This document shows positions 24,191 through 35,186 of a stretch of DNA of 64,000 bases, piece by piece; positions within the stretch are counted from its first letter, which is position 1, and each line of letters opens with the position of its first letter. Source of the stretch: Codonopsis lanceolata (Eukaryota; Streptophyta; Magnoliopsida; Asterales; Campanulaceae); NCBI GenBank assembly GCA_013146195.2, contig CM028377.1:168061824-168125823 (forward strand), read 5' to 3'. Both the position numbers and the translations under genes were made by a program. The notes below the pieces were generated by a model. It was not told the DNA's origin and searched no databases. It worked only from the letters and a program-made list of their open reading frames with translations.

Positions 24191-25432
24191 TAGACACCCC
24201 AATTTCGTACCCCTGATATGTGACATGGCATAAAATATCAAGAACTGTTAAAACTTAACAAATGTCAAGTTACAGGAGTCAAAAATGCGAAAGGAAAAGA
24301 ATGATGCATGAAAGCAACTGCAGGGGGAAAGTGCAAAAAATCGGAAGTTGGGCAGCTTGGTGCCGCAAACCTCTTGGTGCCGCACCAAGCATTGTGATGT
24401 TGGCACCGAGACTTCTCAGTAGCTCTCTCGATGTGAAATGTACAAGTTGTGATGCAGCGGGTACAAGTCATTGATCTGAGAGGAAGAAACTCGAAATTCC
24501 GGCCGTGTGTCCTCATCTCCCACTATAAATAGAGAGCTCGGCCTCCGTTTTCATTGCTCATTTTCATCGCAACGGCGAAATTCTCTCTGCGTTCAGCCGG
24601 CGAATAGTTACGAGATGCGAGATAGGTGAGTGGGACCCCTAAAGTCTCAAACCCCGTCCAAACTCCGCCAAAATAAATATCCATGATTATAAGTAATCCC
24701 TAGCCTAGTTGTTAGGTATCCACCTCACTTCCCCGGCCCAAAAATCCCAAAGTAAGCCGTTACTCTGCCCGAGTAACGAGCTGAAAAACAACCTCTATAA
24801 GTCGTTATTCCGCCCAACCAAAAAGGCCAAAACCACACAAATTAAGCCGTCGTATTCCGCGACCAAAAAGCCAAAACTACCACATATAAAGCCGTCACTC
24901 GCCCAAATCAAAACAACAACCACACCACAAACAACAATAAAAGTCTCCTCTCCCGAGAAGGACGGAAGCGAGCACACCGCCGCTAAAAGGTAACGACCTT
25001 TAAGGGCATTTTTTTATTTATTTACTTCCAGTTCATTTATTATTTAAAGTTGTTATTTAACTCCGGCACAATGTAGTCCTTATAAGCCGTTGTGCTTCCC
25101 GGATTAGATTAGGAAATATTATGTAAAAGAGCCGTTATAATGGCCAAATATTCTTAAATATGTTTGTAATTATTGTAAGGAAACGGCTGCGAGTCCGTAA
25201 ATAATGTAGCCACGAATGTATTTGTTTAAATTTCATGTCTCTTTAATACCTTATTTATTTGCTAAATAAATATGACAATAAGCATACTTCACCAAAAACC
25301 ATTTTCGAGACCGAAGAGCGAGTTGGGTGCCTAGCACCTTTCCAACTCGTAACTTAGCCTCCGAACCCGTTTTCTTTTCTCTGGTTTATTTTTCTTTTCT
25401 TTGGTTTTGCTTTATTTGCCTTAAAATAAAGA
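24191..25432 (+). repeat. Gypsy LTR C
   Basis: Starts TAGACACCCCAATTTCG, with the leading TG of the family missing (CTCTGTAGAC reads CTCTAGAC here). It ends 'ttaaaataaaga' before the primer site. It has internal 3' sequence on its left and leader sequence on its right, so it is both a 3' LTR of the left unit and the 5' LTR of the C-D element. Confidence 0.88.
24524..24531 (+). promoter_or_regulatory. TATA box of LTR C
   Basis: TATAAATA in 'cactataaatagagagctc', equivalent to the other LTR TATA boxes. Confidence 0.65.
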
Positions 25433-25442
25433 TGGCAACTCT
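25433..25442 (+). other. Gypsy primer binding site after LTR C (decayed)
   Basis: TGGCAACTCT, which differs from the intact TGGCGACTCT beside LTR A by G to A within the CpG. Confidence 0.6.
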
Positions 25443-26640
25443 AAAACTTTCGGATTCAGTGGGGCCTCGCAACATTCCCTCTTTGCACTTTCCCGTTCTC
25501 CCCTAAAAAAGGGAGAAATGGGAATGGAGGAGTGATGCATTCTCATATCATGGTATCCCCTAAACAAGGGATAACTTGATGCGGGGAAACAAAGCTCCCA
25601 TAGTAATCGAATGGGCCATAAGGCTATTTTTAATAAATCCATAGTGGGGGCGTCGCAATATCCTTTTTTGCACTTTTCCGTTTTCCCCTAAAAAAGGGAA
25701 AATGGGAATGAAAGGGTAATGCATTCTCATATCCTGGTATCCCCTAAAAAATGGATAACTTGATGCGGAAACCATAAGTTCCCATATTGGATACAAAATC
25801 CACTCAAGGCAACCGAGGCACATTCCAACGTGCTAACATAGACAAGACTCCTCTCGCACTTTGATTTCGTCTTCCCTAAACAAGGGAGGGTGGAGCGAGA
25901 GCAAGTGGTCCGCATCCGCATCCGCACGCCGCACCCCTATCCAAGAGGCGGCGGAAGCACACCCGAACCTCACACCGACCCCTGCATGAGCCAACGCTAG
26001 AATGCATATAGATTCTCAGGACACTTCATAGACTGACCGGTTTTTGCATCTCTGAATTGTGAGTCAGCCCCTGTCAAAAAAAAAAATAATAATAATAATA
26101 TAAAAATGATGAAAAAAAAAAAAGAAAAGTCTATATATATATATATAAGAAGAGAATGCGCAAGTTAGAAAAAAAATATAATAAATAAAGTGCGCACAAA
26201 AAAAATAATAAAATAAATATAAAAATAAATAATAAGCAGGGGCTGATTTATTATTCTCTGATGCTCGACCTAGACCATTTCGAATGGTGGATCCTGGAAA
26301 GAGTATAGGCCCTTCGTTTGGGATCAGTTCGATCTTGGGGAGTCGAAGGCGTGTGGAATACGTTGGTCCTATACTCTAGAGAAAGAATCCTTGTTCGAAA
26401 AGTCCCGAGGCTGTCAAAATAAAGCGGTGTGCTTATCCGGTAAATTGTAGGGAAAACAATAAATAATAATAAAATATACTAATAAAGGCACGATGTACTC
26501 CAAACCCAGAAAGCCTTCAGCCAGTCTTCTGATACCTCCAAACCCATTTTCCTCAGAAACCTGGCCCAAATTTGGAAAGGCAGAGATAATACTGGCCGGT
26601 TGATACGGGAAATTAGTGCGTAAATCGAGCAGAAGGTATC
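25443..26640 (+). mobile_element. Gypsy 5' leader with a 186 bp tandem repeat and hairpins
   Basis: A block beginning 'cctcgcaacat' (25465) repeats as 'cgtcgcaatat' (25651), a period of 186 bp. Each unit contains perfect or near-perfect short palindromes such as TTTTCCCCTAAAAAAGGGAA and 'atcccctaaacaagggat'. From 26076 to 26240 the sequence is A-rich low complexity. The rest, up to the gag frame, has no supported coding frame. Retroelement leaders carry packaging and dimerisation structures, but that role is only inferred here. Confidence 0.65.
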
Positions 26641-26670
26641 GATGTCGAGATTAGACAAAGGCGAGGATTA

Positions 26671-28574
26671 GTGCAGAGCGCATCCGAGCAATATGGCGGC
26701 GAGAGTGGCGATGCTATGGGTGCATTCGGGGCTCCGGGATACGCTCAGGCTCGGCAATGCACGGAATGGTTAGACCAAAAGTTGGGTGCGGCGATGAGCC
26801 AAATAGCTAGCCTGGTGCAAAGTTTGAAATCCAGTGATGAGGTGAACTCTTCCCCTGCAGTCCCCCAGGAAGCATCAACATCTCATGTGCCTCCAAACCT
26901 AAACCCCCAGCCAAACACTAATCCACCAAATACTGTCGATACCCCGAATCCCAATCCTCCACCAAGTCCCTACTACCCAAATATCAGCCCTTACCCGTCC
27001 TATCCTTCATATCCTTCCCCAAGCACCAAAATTCCCCAAAGCCCAAATGACCTCCCTTTTCCCATAACCAACCGACTCCAAAACAACCCACATATAGACC
27101 CACAAAGTTATAACCCGCCAGGCCAAGTTACCACTTATTTATCTTATAATGATACTGGACGCCCAGCCGAAACCATCCAGAACCCACCAACCCAAAATCC
27201 TTATCCAGCCCAAAACCCACCAACCCAAAATCCTTATCCAGCCCAAAACCCACCAACCCAAAATCCTGATCCTACCCAAGTTCCACCAGCCCAGAATCCG
27301 TATCCATCCCAAAATCCACCAACCCAAAATCCGTATCCAGCCTAAAATCCATGCCCCGCCCAAAATCCTTACCAGACACCGCAGCCAGAAATTAACCTAG
27401 CTTTCCCTAGTCCAGCCAGTATATACCAAAAGCCAACACCCCCAGCCACCAAAATAGAGGCTGACATGGAAAATATGAAGACCATGATGCTCAAACTTCT
27501 CAACAAAGTGGAATTTTCTACGCGGGCACTAACATTACAACCTGCGGCAGTATTGACTTTAAAATTCAAAATGACCGACATAGAAAAATTTGATGGGACT
27601 GGATGCCCTATATCCCACTTAAAATCGTATTCCACTGGTATGCAGTCAAGGGGAGCTAGCTTTGAGGCTATGGCTTCCAATTTTCACCTCACCTTAATAA
27701 GGGCTGCCAAACAATGGCTAATGTTGTCTGATAGCAGCACCATGAATATGTGGGACCAGATAGCTGAAGCGTTCCTGGAAAGGTACAAAGACAACACCAA
27801 TCCTGAAAATAGAAGGGACCTTGAGTCGTGCACCCAACAGGAAAAAGAAACTTGTGCTGAATTCACAGTCAGGTGGAAAAGAAAGTTGGTTCAGACCTTT
27901 AACAGACCTGATCCGGCCGAGTCATGCAGAATGTTCATCAAAAACATCCAGCTCATTTACCTGGAACACATGCGGTATCTTCCCTACACCAATTTTAAAG
28001 AAATAGTGGAGATAGGAGCCCGTATTGATGAAGATATTCGGACGGGACAATTACAAGTCAATACGCCTCCTAGCTCTTTCCGTTACTCTAAAGGAAAACA
28101 CCCACCACACCGATCGTCAACATGGTAGGAAATGCATCAGCCACTTTTCCTACCCAAAGTTATGGCACTGTTCCATGGTCTTATGGAGCGAACAAGTCTA
28201 TCAACGCAATCGGAGGAAATAACAGCCCGAACAGAAATTTCAGAAATCAAAACCGGCATTATGATGAACTGCAAGCCTCCCAGTCTGTGATCCTGCAGGG
28301 GCTAATGGCACAAGGAGTGTTAAAGCCTATGGAAAATTATAAGTCACCGAACCCCGTGCCCAGGACCTGGAATCATGCCTAGTACTGTGAATACCATCGC
28401 TGTAGTGGTCACTTCACCGATAAATGTTATATGCTCAGAGATGCTATCCAGGATCTTATAGATGATAAGGTTATTGAAAAGCCTCCTCCCAGACCAAATA
28501 TGGTCAATAACCCTCTACCTCAAATCAACATGATTGAGGTTGATGAAAAATGTGTGAGAGTTCGAAACAAATAA
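26671..28574 (+). pseudogene. Gypsy (Tat-like) gag, broken
   Basis: One frame runs 26671-28128, interrupted by a single TAA at 27343 (the repeat unit has CAA, so a C to T change). A shift near 28110 moves into the frame of 28122, which has a TAG at 28380 and ends in TAA at 28574. Order: variable N-terminus; a Pro/Gln/Asn-rich segment with six NPPTQNPYPAQ-like units (27180-27350); the retrotransposon gag domain (about 27570-28060, KFDGTGCPISHLKSY through EIVEIGARIDEDIRTG); then a zinc-knuckle-like CEYHRCSGHFTDKC block (28386 on) and the DLIDDKVIEKPP region typical of the Tat/Ogre gag-protease junction. The usable start is unclear: no ATG occurs in frame after the upstream stop at 26614, and an ATG at 26642 is in another frame. 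Confidence 0.85.
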
Positions 28575-28699
28575 ACACCCATTACCATATATCCTTGTTC
28601 CTTTCTTTCCATCCACATCCATAAAAGAGCCTAGCTGCAATATGCTCTCTTGGGACACTATCCTGGGTAGCCAAAGTACATGTAATATTGAAAAAGCCA

Positions 28700-30024
28700 C
28701 TTGGGTCGGTGGAAATGTTAGCCACCTTACCCGATCTGGCCGAGCCTACCAACCAAACCTGGAAAGAGGTGATCACTCTGACAAGGACCAAGCGACAGCT
28801 TCCTGGGTATGATAGATGAAGGCACTTATTATAAAAGAGCTCCCTACTGAGTTTGAGTCTATTTCTAATAAGCCTCTTCAGAACTGGTATACTACGACCG
28901 ACCCGCTTTTGGACGCCCGCAGATCTGGTGGACCGCTTCGGATATATTATCCCTATTCCTTTCCCTAGCTTTACGGATTGGTCATCTACCGATCCGCTCC
29001 CTAAAGTTGAGGATCTCAAACCCCAGGTCCTCAATAATGTAATAAACCCTATACGGTTTGCTTTTGATGCTAATCTAATTGTCTTTGCTTATTTCTTAGT
29101 TGCACCTACATTAAAAGACGCATTAAATAATAATTATAATGATGAGTCATTTAATGAAAAGGACCCAAAAGATAAAAGTTATTTGCTTGAGCTTGTAAAG
29201 TCAGTAGAGCACCAGGAACAGTATCATTTATCAACAGCAACTGAAGACTTATCCACTATCAATCTGGGGCTAGACAATGAAATCAAAATCGGCAGCTACC
29301 TGCAAGGTTCTGAAAGGGTAACACTCATGGATCTCCTCAAAGAGTTCGTGGACATATTTGCCTGGTCCTATGAAGATGTGTCGGGGCTACATCCAGCCAT
29401 AGTCGAACACCGGATCCCCATATGTCTGGATGCTCGGCAGATCAAACAAAAGCTCCGCCGGATTAAGCCGGAATAGTCACTACAAGTTTAAAAAGAAATC
29501 ATGAAGCAGTTGCACGTCAATTTCATTCGGGTAGTAAAATACCCGATCTGGCTGTCCAATATAGCGACTATTCCCAAGCCCAACGGGAGGGTCCGAATCT
29601 ATGTAGACCTCCGCAACCTCAACAAGGCGTCGCCCAAGGATGACTTCCCTCTACCCAATATTGATATCGTGGTAGATGCCGTCGCTGCTCACAAAATCAG
29701 ATCCTTCGTCGATGGCATGCTAGGCTATAATCAAATCAAAATGGCAGTAGAGGACCAAGAAAAGACCTCATTCACCACCCCTTTGGGAGACCTACTGCTA
29801 TCATGTCATGCCGTTTGGGCTGGAAATGTCGGGGGGCTACTTATCAAAAGACTGTCACCACTCTCTTCCACGACACGATCCATAAGAAAATGGAGATCTT
29901 CCACGATGTGCCGTATATTGTCAAAGAGATCCGGTCAAGAGGTGTCATACTCCTTACAAACCAGGAAAAAGAAGACCTTGTTCAGCCCTCCAATCTCAAC
30001 GAGCTTAAAAGGTATTATGCTTGA
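28700..30024 (+). pseudogene. Gypsy pol remnant: partial RT fused to the integrase C-terminus
   Basis: A TRSGRAYQP-type linker is readable near 28728. No DTG/DSG protease motif is found. From 28853 a long frame holds the Tat pre-RT region (DLLKEFVDIFAWSYED, VEHRIPICLD, QKLRRIKPE), stops at 29474 (TAG at a Trp position), then continues in the same frame at 29501 with RT blocks YPIWLSNIATIPKPNGRVR, DLRNLNKASPKDDFPLP and MLGYNQIKM. Frameshifts follow near 29810-29850. After TVTTLFHDTIHKKME (to 29895) the sequence jumps to VPYIVKEI...LNELKRYYA, which matches the extreme C-terminus of Tat integrases. The YVDD active site, RNase H and integrase core are therefore deleted. The copy cannot be autonomous. 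Confidence 0.85.
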
Positions 30025-30056
30025 GCCACCCTATCTGGCAAGTGCTTCCCTCTCCA

Positions 30057-30283
30057 GCTCGCTAGGCTAAAAACCCAAAAGGGCGGCCTAGGCAAAAGTT
30101 AGAGCATAAAAAATAATAATAATAAATACAAAAAATATATATACAAAAAGGAGAAATAAGGGCTCGCTAGGCTGAAAACCCGAAAGGGCGGCCTAGGCAA
30201 AAATTAGAGCAAGCAAAAAATATATATAATAAGGGCTCGCTAGGTTGAAAACCCGAAAGGGCAGCCTAGGCAAAAGTTAGAGC
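30057..30283 (+). repeat. Three-copy repeat just after the integrase end
   Basis: The unit 'gctcgctaggctgaaaaccc' plus 'gggcggcctaggcaaaagtt' recurs at 30057-30105, 30162-30210 and 30233-30283, separated by A-rich spacers. In the frame of the first copy it reads as LARLKTQKGGLGKS and a stop, a familiar post-integrase tail in this lineage. The copies add no coding length. Confidence 0.75.
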
Positions 30284-33200
30284 CAAATAAAAAATATAGG
30301 AGAAAAAGGGAAGGGAAGACACTCTTTGAAACCTCAGCATCCTACCTCCAGTCTTCAGCATGCAAGGGGCTCGACTTACAAAAGGAAAAGAAGAAAAACC
30401 ACGACAGAAGCTTGCATTAAAACACTAAAATATAATATTACAGGTCCTAAGGTGCAACTTAGGAATAATTGCTAAAGAAATTTAGATTGTGCATTATTTG
30501 CCTATACATATCTATTATTGCCTCTACCCCCTTTGTTTCCCCCAAAACTATCCTTCATTTGCAGCTTAAGCCCCGAAGCAGTCCATCAGTGCCTGCGGCA
30601 TCCGCCCAACCAAGTCCATATACTTCTTCTGCGAGGCACAGAAAAGGCTCAGTCTCATCAGAATAAGAAGCACCAGAAGTGTCCTCGTCCTATTCATCAT
30701 CTGCGTTGCCATTGTCCAGAAACAGCGAGACGACTTGGACTCTAACCATTCATTGCTGCCCTGTCTGATTGCAAAGAAAAAAGCATGGACTATGAGAATA
30801 GCCTTATGCCAAGTATAGCCCTGCAAAAATTATATGGTCGAGAACAGGAGGAGGTAACTGCCTTTTCCTCCCCCCGCATATCATGAAAAAAAAAAAAAAA
30901 AAAAGGGAAGCCCGCTCGAGCCCGAAGGCATATTCCTTTAAAATCCGTTTCTGAGATACAGCGTGCCATTACACATTAGATATCGGTATAGCTTTGCTTT
31001 GTGCATGTGTTTTGAGTCTGCATTTTTTTTTTTGCATCATATAAAATTATATTACATTATAAATGTTTGTACAGGTTTTAACAAAAAACAAAACAAAACA
31101 AAAACAAAAAAAACACAAAAAACACACAAAAAAACACACAAAAAAAATGTATATGTATTATTTTGCATCTAAATAAACGTTTTTGTATTCTAGGCATCAT
31201 AAAAGTGTGTTTTGCATTTTAAAGATATGTACTACATTTTGCATTATTGTATGTATGATAGAATAAAGAATGCTCATGCATCATGTTAATAAGCATCCTG
31301 TAATTTTTAAGCATCACATTTGCATCAAATAAAGTAATACATGCATCCAGCATTTGCATTTATTATCCAATAAGCTGCATTAGGGGTGTGCTAAAAAGAA
31401 AATAAAATGCCACCAATCATGAAAATAAATATTCTCATGGCATTAATTATGTCCCTGCAGCATAAGTATGCATGAAAAATAAATTTTAGGGCATGAAATA
31501 TACATGTTTTGTCTCATATTTATCCGAGAATATACCCGAAAATGTGTTCAGGAAAAAATGAATTGTATTCCGAAAAGTCCGTTTCGTGAACACATAGCAT
31601 GCAAAAATATGTTTTAGCCAAGAACATGCATCATATAGCCCCAATTGCATTTATAGTAAATCATGAATAGTAGGGTCAAATAGTGACCACTAGTTCAATC
31701 ATGCATCGCATAAATAAAGTGCATAAATTTCATGCATCATTACCTAATTGCATCATTTAGACATAAATAGGAAATGCATAAGCATTATTAATAAAGTCAG
31801 GAATGCTTCAAAAGTGTCAAACAGTGCCAAAATCTAGCAGATCTGAAGTATATCCAGGCAGATCCAAAAAAAATTTAAAAAAAGAGGAATATTGAAAAAC
31901 AAGAAAAAAAAAGGAATATGAAAAAACAAAAAGAAAAAAAGAGAGAATAAATAGATAATAAGCATGCAAATAAAGAAAAATGGCGAGCATGCAGAATAAA
32001 GCAAAAAAAAAAGAGAAAGAAGAAAAAAAAAGAGAAAAAAGAAAAGAAAAATATCGGGAGAAGAGAAAATGCATGTATAAGAAAAGAAAAGAAAATTTAT
32101 AAGTGCATGCAACAAAAGGAAATGCGGCGGCAGAAGAAAAACTTTCGGCTGAAGCTAGAAAATTGAGCGAAAAGAATAAAAAACAGCAGTGGGAAAAAAG
32201 AAAAATGATTTCTGCTGTAACCAAGAGATGCGGCAGCAAGAAAAAGGAAGTTTCTAACCAAGGTTAGAAGGAGCAGTAAAAAAAAATGCAGCAGCATCAA
32301 GAAAGATTTTCCAGCTAAAGCCGAAAATATAGCGGAACAGGGGAAAAGATTTTCCAACGAAGGCTGGAACGGTGGCAAAAGAAAAATCCTCAAAGAAAGT
32401 GCGACAAAACAGAAGCGAAGAGGCAAAAATCAACAACAGCAGCAATTTGCCGCATGGGCACGGCATGGGTAAGAAAAGGAAGGTATTTTCCGTTTTTGCA
32501 GTGCATTTGTTTGATGTTTGGAAAACTTTCCCTTAAGGGGCACGCAACCCTAGATTCAGAGGGAAATGTCTTGTTCTCCGACAAAGGCTGCGTTCCTGAG
32601 GAGGCAATGCATTCCATGCATTTTTAGCTGTGTTGGAAATTTTCTTTTAAGGGGCACGCAACCCCGGATTCAAAGGGAAAGGTCTTGTCCTCCGACGAAG
32701 GCTGAGTTCCTGAGGAGACAATTCATGCCGCACAGCCGTAGGCGAACTAAGAGTGGTCTGATTCCTTGGCTAAGGATATGTAGGCAGTCTATCTCGGTAG
32801 ACGCGACCATCACAGCACGTTATATTTACCCTTGCAGCACTCACTTGATAGAGCTTTGCCGCACTTACTCATTTAGTATTGCCGCACTTGCACCGCAACA
32901 CTTGCACCGCAGCATTTGGTCCCCGGCTGAGTGAACTACGTCTCGGTCTGATTCCTTGTATAAGGATACATAGGCAGCCTATTTCGGTAGGCACGACCGT
33001 TGCAGGAATGATAATTTAGGTTTTGGCCGAACTACGTCTGGTCTAATTTCCTTTATTAAGGGATACGTAGGCAGCCTACACTAGTAGGTCCGACCATCAG
33101 AGCACTTCAAATTCATATCTGCTTAAAAACTACGATAACCTGCTATAACCGACTAAATATGTCTAGGATATGTGAGGTTTAGTTTGCATTATAAAATGTT

Positions 33201-33335
33201 GCATTATAACTGCTACCTGTTGCATCTCTTCCTCGTTTTATAATTGAACGAAATTGGAGAGTTTATTGCTTATCAACGATGTTCGTCTACTCAGTAAGCT
33301 GCGGGTTACCCGTAGACTCCATCGTTGAGGGGCTC
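30284..33335 (+). mobile_element. Gypsy C-D element 3' region
   Basis: About 3 kb without a convincing plus-strand gene. The stretch 30490-30800 has normal base composition and could be the decayed end of an antisense extra ORF, since minus-strand frames there are open in pieces. 30960-31760 is AT-rich with many 'gcatca/atgcat' words. 31850-32240 is purine-rich low complexity. 32270-33335 aligns with 23130-24190 and carries three 'gaactacgtctcggtctgat' blocks (32742, 32933, 33028). It ends in GTTGAGGGGCTC before LTR D. Confidence 0.6.
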
Positions 33336-34556
33336 TGTAGACACCCCAATTTCATACCCCAGGTATGTGACATGACATAAAATATCAAGACCTGTTAAAA
33401 CATTAACAAATGTCAAGTTACAGGGTTGAAAATGCAAAAGGACAAAGCAGGATGCGCAAAAGAATAAAAGGTAGGGGCTAAAGTGTCAAAGATGAAACCA
33501 ATTTGCACTAACATGGCGCCACCCACACTCAAAGTGGGAGTGGCGCCCAAACATCACATGGGTGGCGCCAAGACTGTTCAAACAGTACACTACAGTTGCC
33601 GCATTGTGCAATTCCTTCGGTGTTGTGTACAAACGGCTGATACGCGGAAGAAGGAAATTTAATTCCCGATGACTCCCCACTCCAGGCTATAAATAGAGCT
33701 TCGGGGTCGACTTTCAAAGCACATTTTCTCTCCGCAAGCTTTCTGCGTTCTCGTTATGCTGAAAGAACGAAGACAGTGAGTGATTCACCCAAAGCCTCAA
33801 AACCCTGCCAAACCTCCTCAAAACACAAATCCAACCGGTTAAAGTGATCCCTAGACCTTTAGTTAGGTATCCACCATATTTCCTCGGCCCAAAAACCATA
33901 AAGTAAGCTGCTACTCTGCCCGAGTAAATAGGCTGAAATCACCCGAAATAAGCCGTTATTCCGCCCAACCAAAAAGGTCAAAACCACCAAAACTAAGCCG
34001 GCATTCTGCCCGAGTGAGTGAGCCAAAACTATCACAAATAAGCCGTCACTCTGCCCAAATCACATCAGTAACAGCAATAAAAGTCTCCCTCTCCCGAGAA
34101 GGACAGAGCGAACACACTATCGCTCTAAAAGGTAATAGCCTTTAAGGGCGTTCTTTTTATTTATTTATAAAGTTATTATTTAAATCTGGCCCAATGTAGT
34201 CGATATAAGCCGTTGTGCTGCCCGGATTAGATTAGGAAATATTATGAAAAAAAGTCGTTATAATTGTCAAATATTTTTAAATACATTTATAATTATTGTA
34301 AGGAAATGGCTGCAAGTCCGTAAATAATGTAGTCACGGATGTATTTGTTTTATTTCATGTCTTTTAATGTTTTATTTATTTGCTAAATAAATATAACAAT
34401 AAGCATACTTTAGCCAAAAACTATTTTGAGACCGAAAGGGCGAGTTGGGTGCCTAGCACCTTCCCAACTCGTAACTTAACCTCCGAACCCGTTTTCTATC
34501 TCTGGTTTTCTTTTCTTTTTTTCTGGTTTTCCTTTATTTTTTCCTTAAAATAAAGA
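33336..34556 (+). repeat. Gypsy LTR D (3' LTR of the C-D element)
   Basis: Starts TGTAGACACCCCAATTTC after the polypurine-type tract and ends 'ttaaaataaaga'. It aligns with LTR C throughout. A decayed primer site and leader sequence follow, so D is also flanked by internal sequence on both sides. Confidence 0.9.
33688..33695 (+). promoter_or_regulatory. TATA box of LTR D
   Basis: TATAAATA in 'ggctataaatagagcttcgg', equivalent to the other LTR TATA boxes. Confidence 0.65.
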
Positions 34557-35170
34557 TGGTGACTCTAAAACTTTTTGGATCTAGTGGGGCCTCGCAGCAC
34601 TCATTTCTTGCACTTTTCTGTTTTCCCCTAAAAAAGGGAAAATGAGAATGAAAGGGTGGTGTATTCTCATATCCTAGTATCCCCTAAAAAAGGGATAACT
34701 TGATGCGGGAAACCCAAAGCTCCCATAGCGATCCGAAATGGGTCATAAGGCTATTTTTAATAAAATCCATAGTGAGGGCGTCGCAACATCATTTTTTACA
34801 CTTTTTCGTTGTCCCCTAAAAAAGGGAAAATGAGAATGAAAGGGTGATGCATTCTCACATCCTGGTATACCCTAAAAAAGGGATAACTTGATGGGGAAAA
34901 CTCAAAGTTTCCATATTGGATCAAAAATCCACTAAAGGCAACCGAGGCGCATTCCAACGCGCTATCTTAGACAGCACTCCTCTTGCACTTTTGATTTCGT
35001 ATTCCCCTAAAAAATGGAGGATGAAACGAGAGCAGTGGTGTCCCGCATCCGCACGTACGCGCACCCCTAACCGAGGGCGCGCGGGGCGCGGGCGCACGTC
35101 CCGGGAACCCACAGTCGCTTGAGGCTGCTTGAAGTCTGCTGGTGAAGCCTTCAGCCGAAGTCTTCCGCTG
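34557..35170 (+). mobile_element. Truncated Gypsy 5' leader after LTR D
   Basis: Begins with the decayed primer site TGGTGACTCT (34557-34566), then the two leader repeat units with a period near 189 bp ('ctcgcagcac' 34591, 'tcgcaacatc' 34781) and the same CCCCTAAAAAAGGG hairpins. It ends shortly after a GC-rich stretch (35040-35110). The match to the C-D leader is lost beyond that. No gag follows. Confidence 0.75.
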
Positions 35171-35186
35171 AAATCTGTGAAATCTA

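Noticed and set aside
25465..25830. Direct repeats with hairpins resembling a CRISPR array
   Set aside because: Two long units inside a retrotransposon leader in a plant genome, with no short regular repeats or spacers.
27180..27350. Pro/Gln-rich repeats as a separate structural protein gene
   Set aside because: They lie in the Gypsy gag frame upstream of its gag domain and belong to it.
31817..32239. 140-residue Phe/Leu-rich minus-strand frame that looks like membrane segments
   Set aside because: It comes from purine-rich low-complexity DNA in the Gypsy 3' region and the composition explains it fully.
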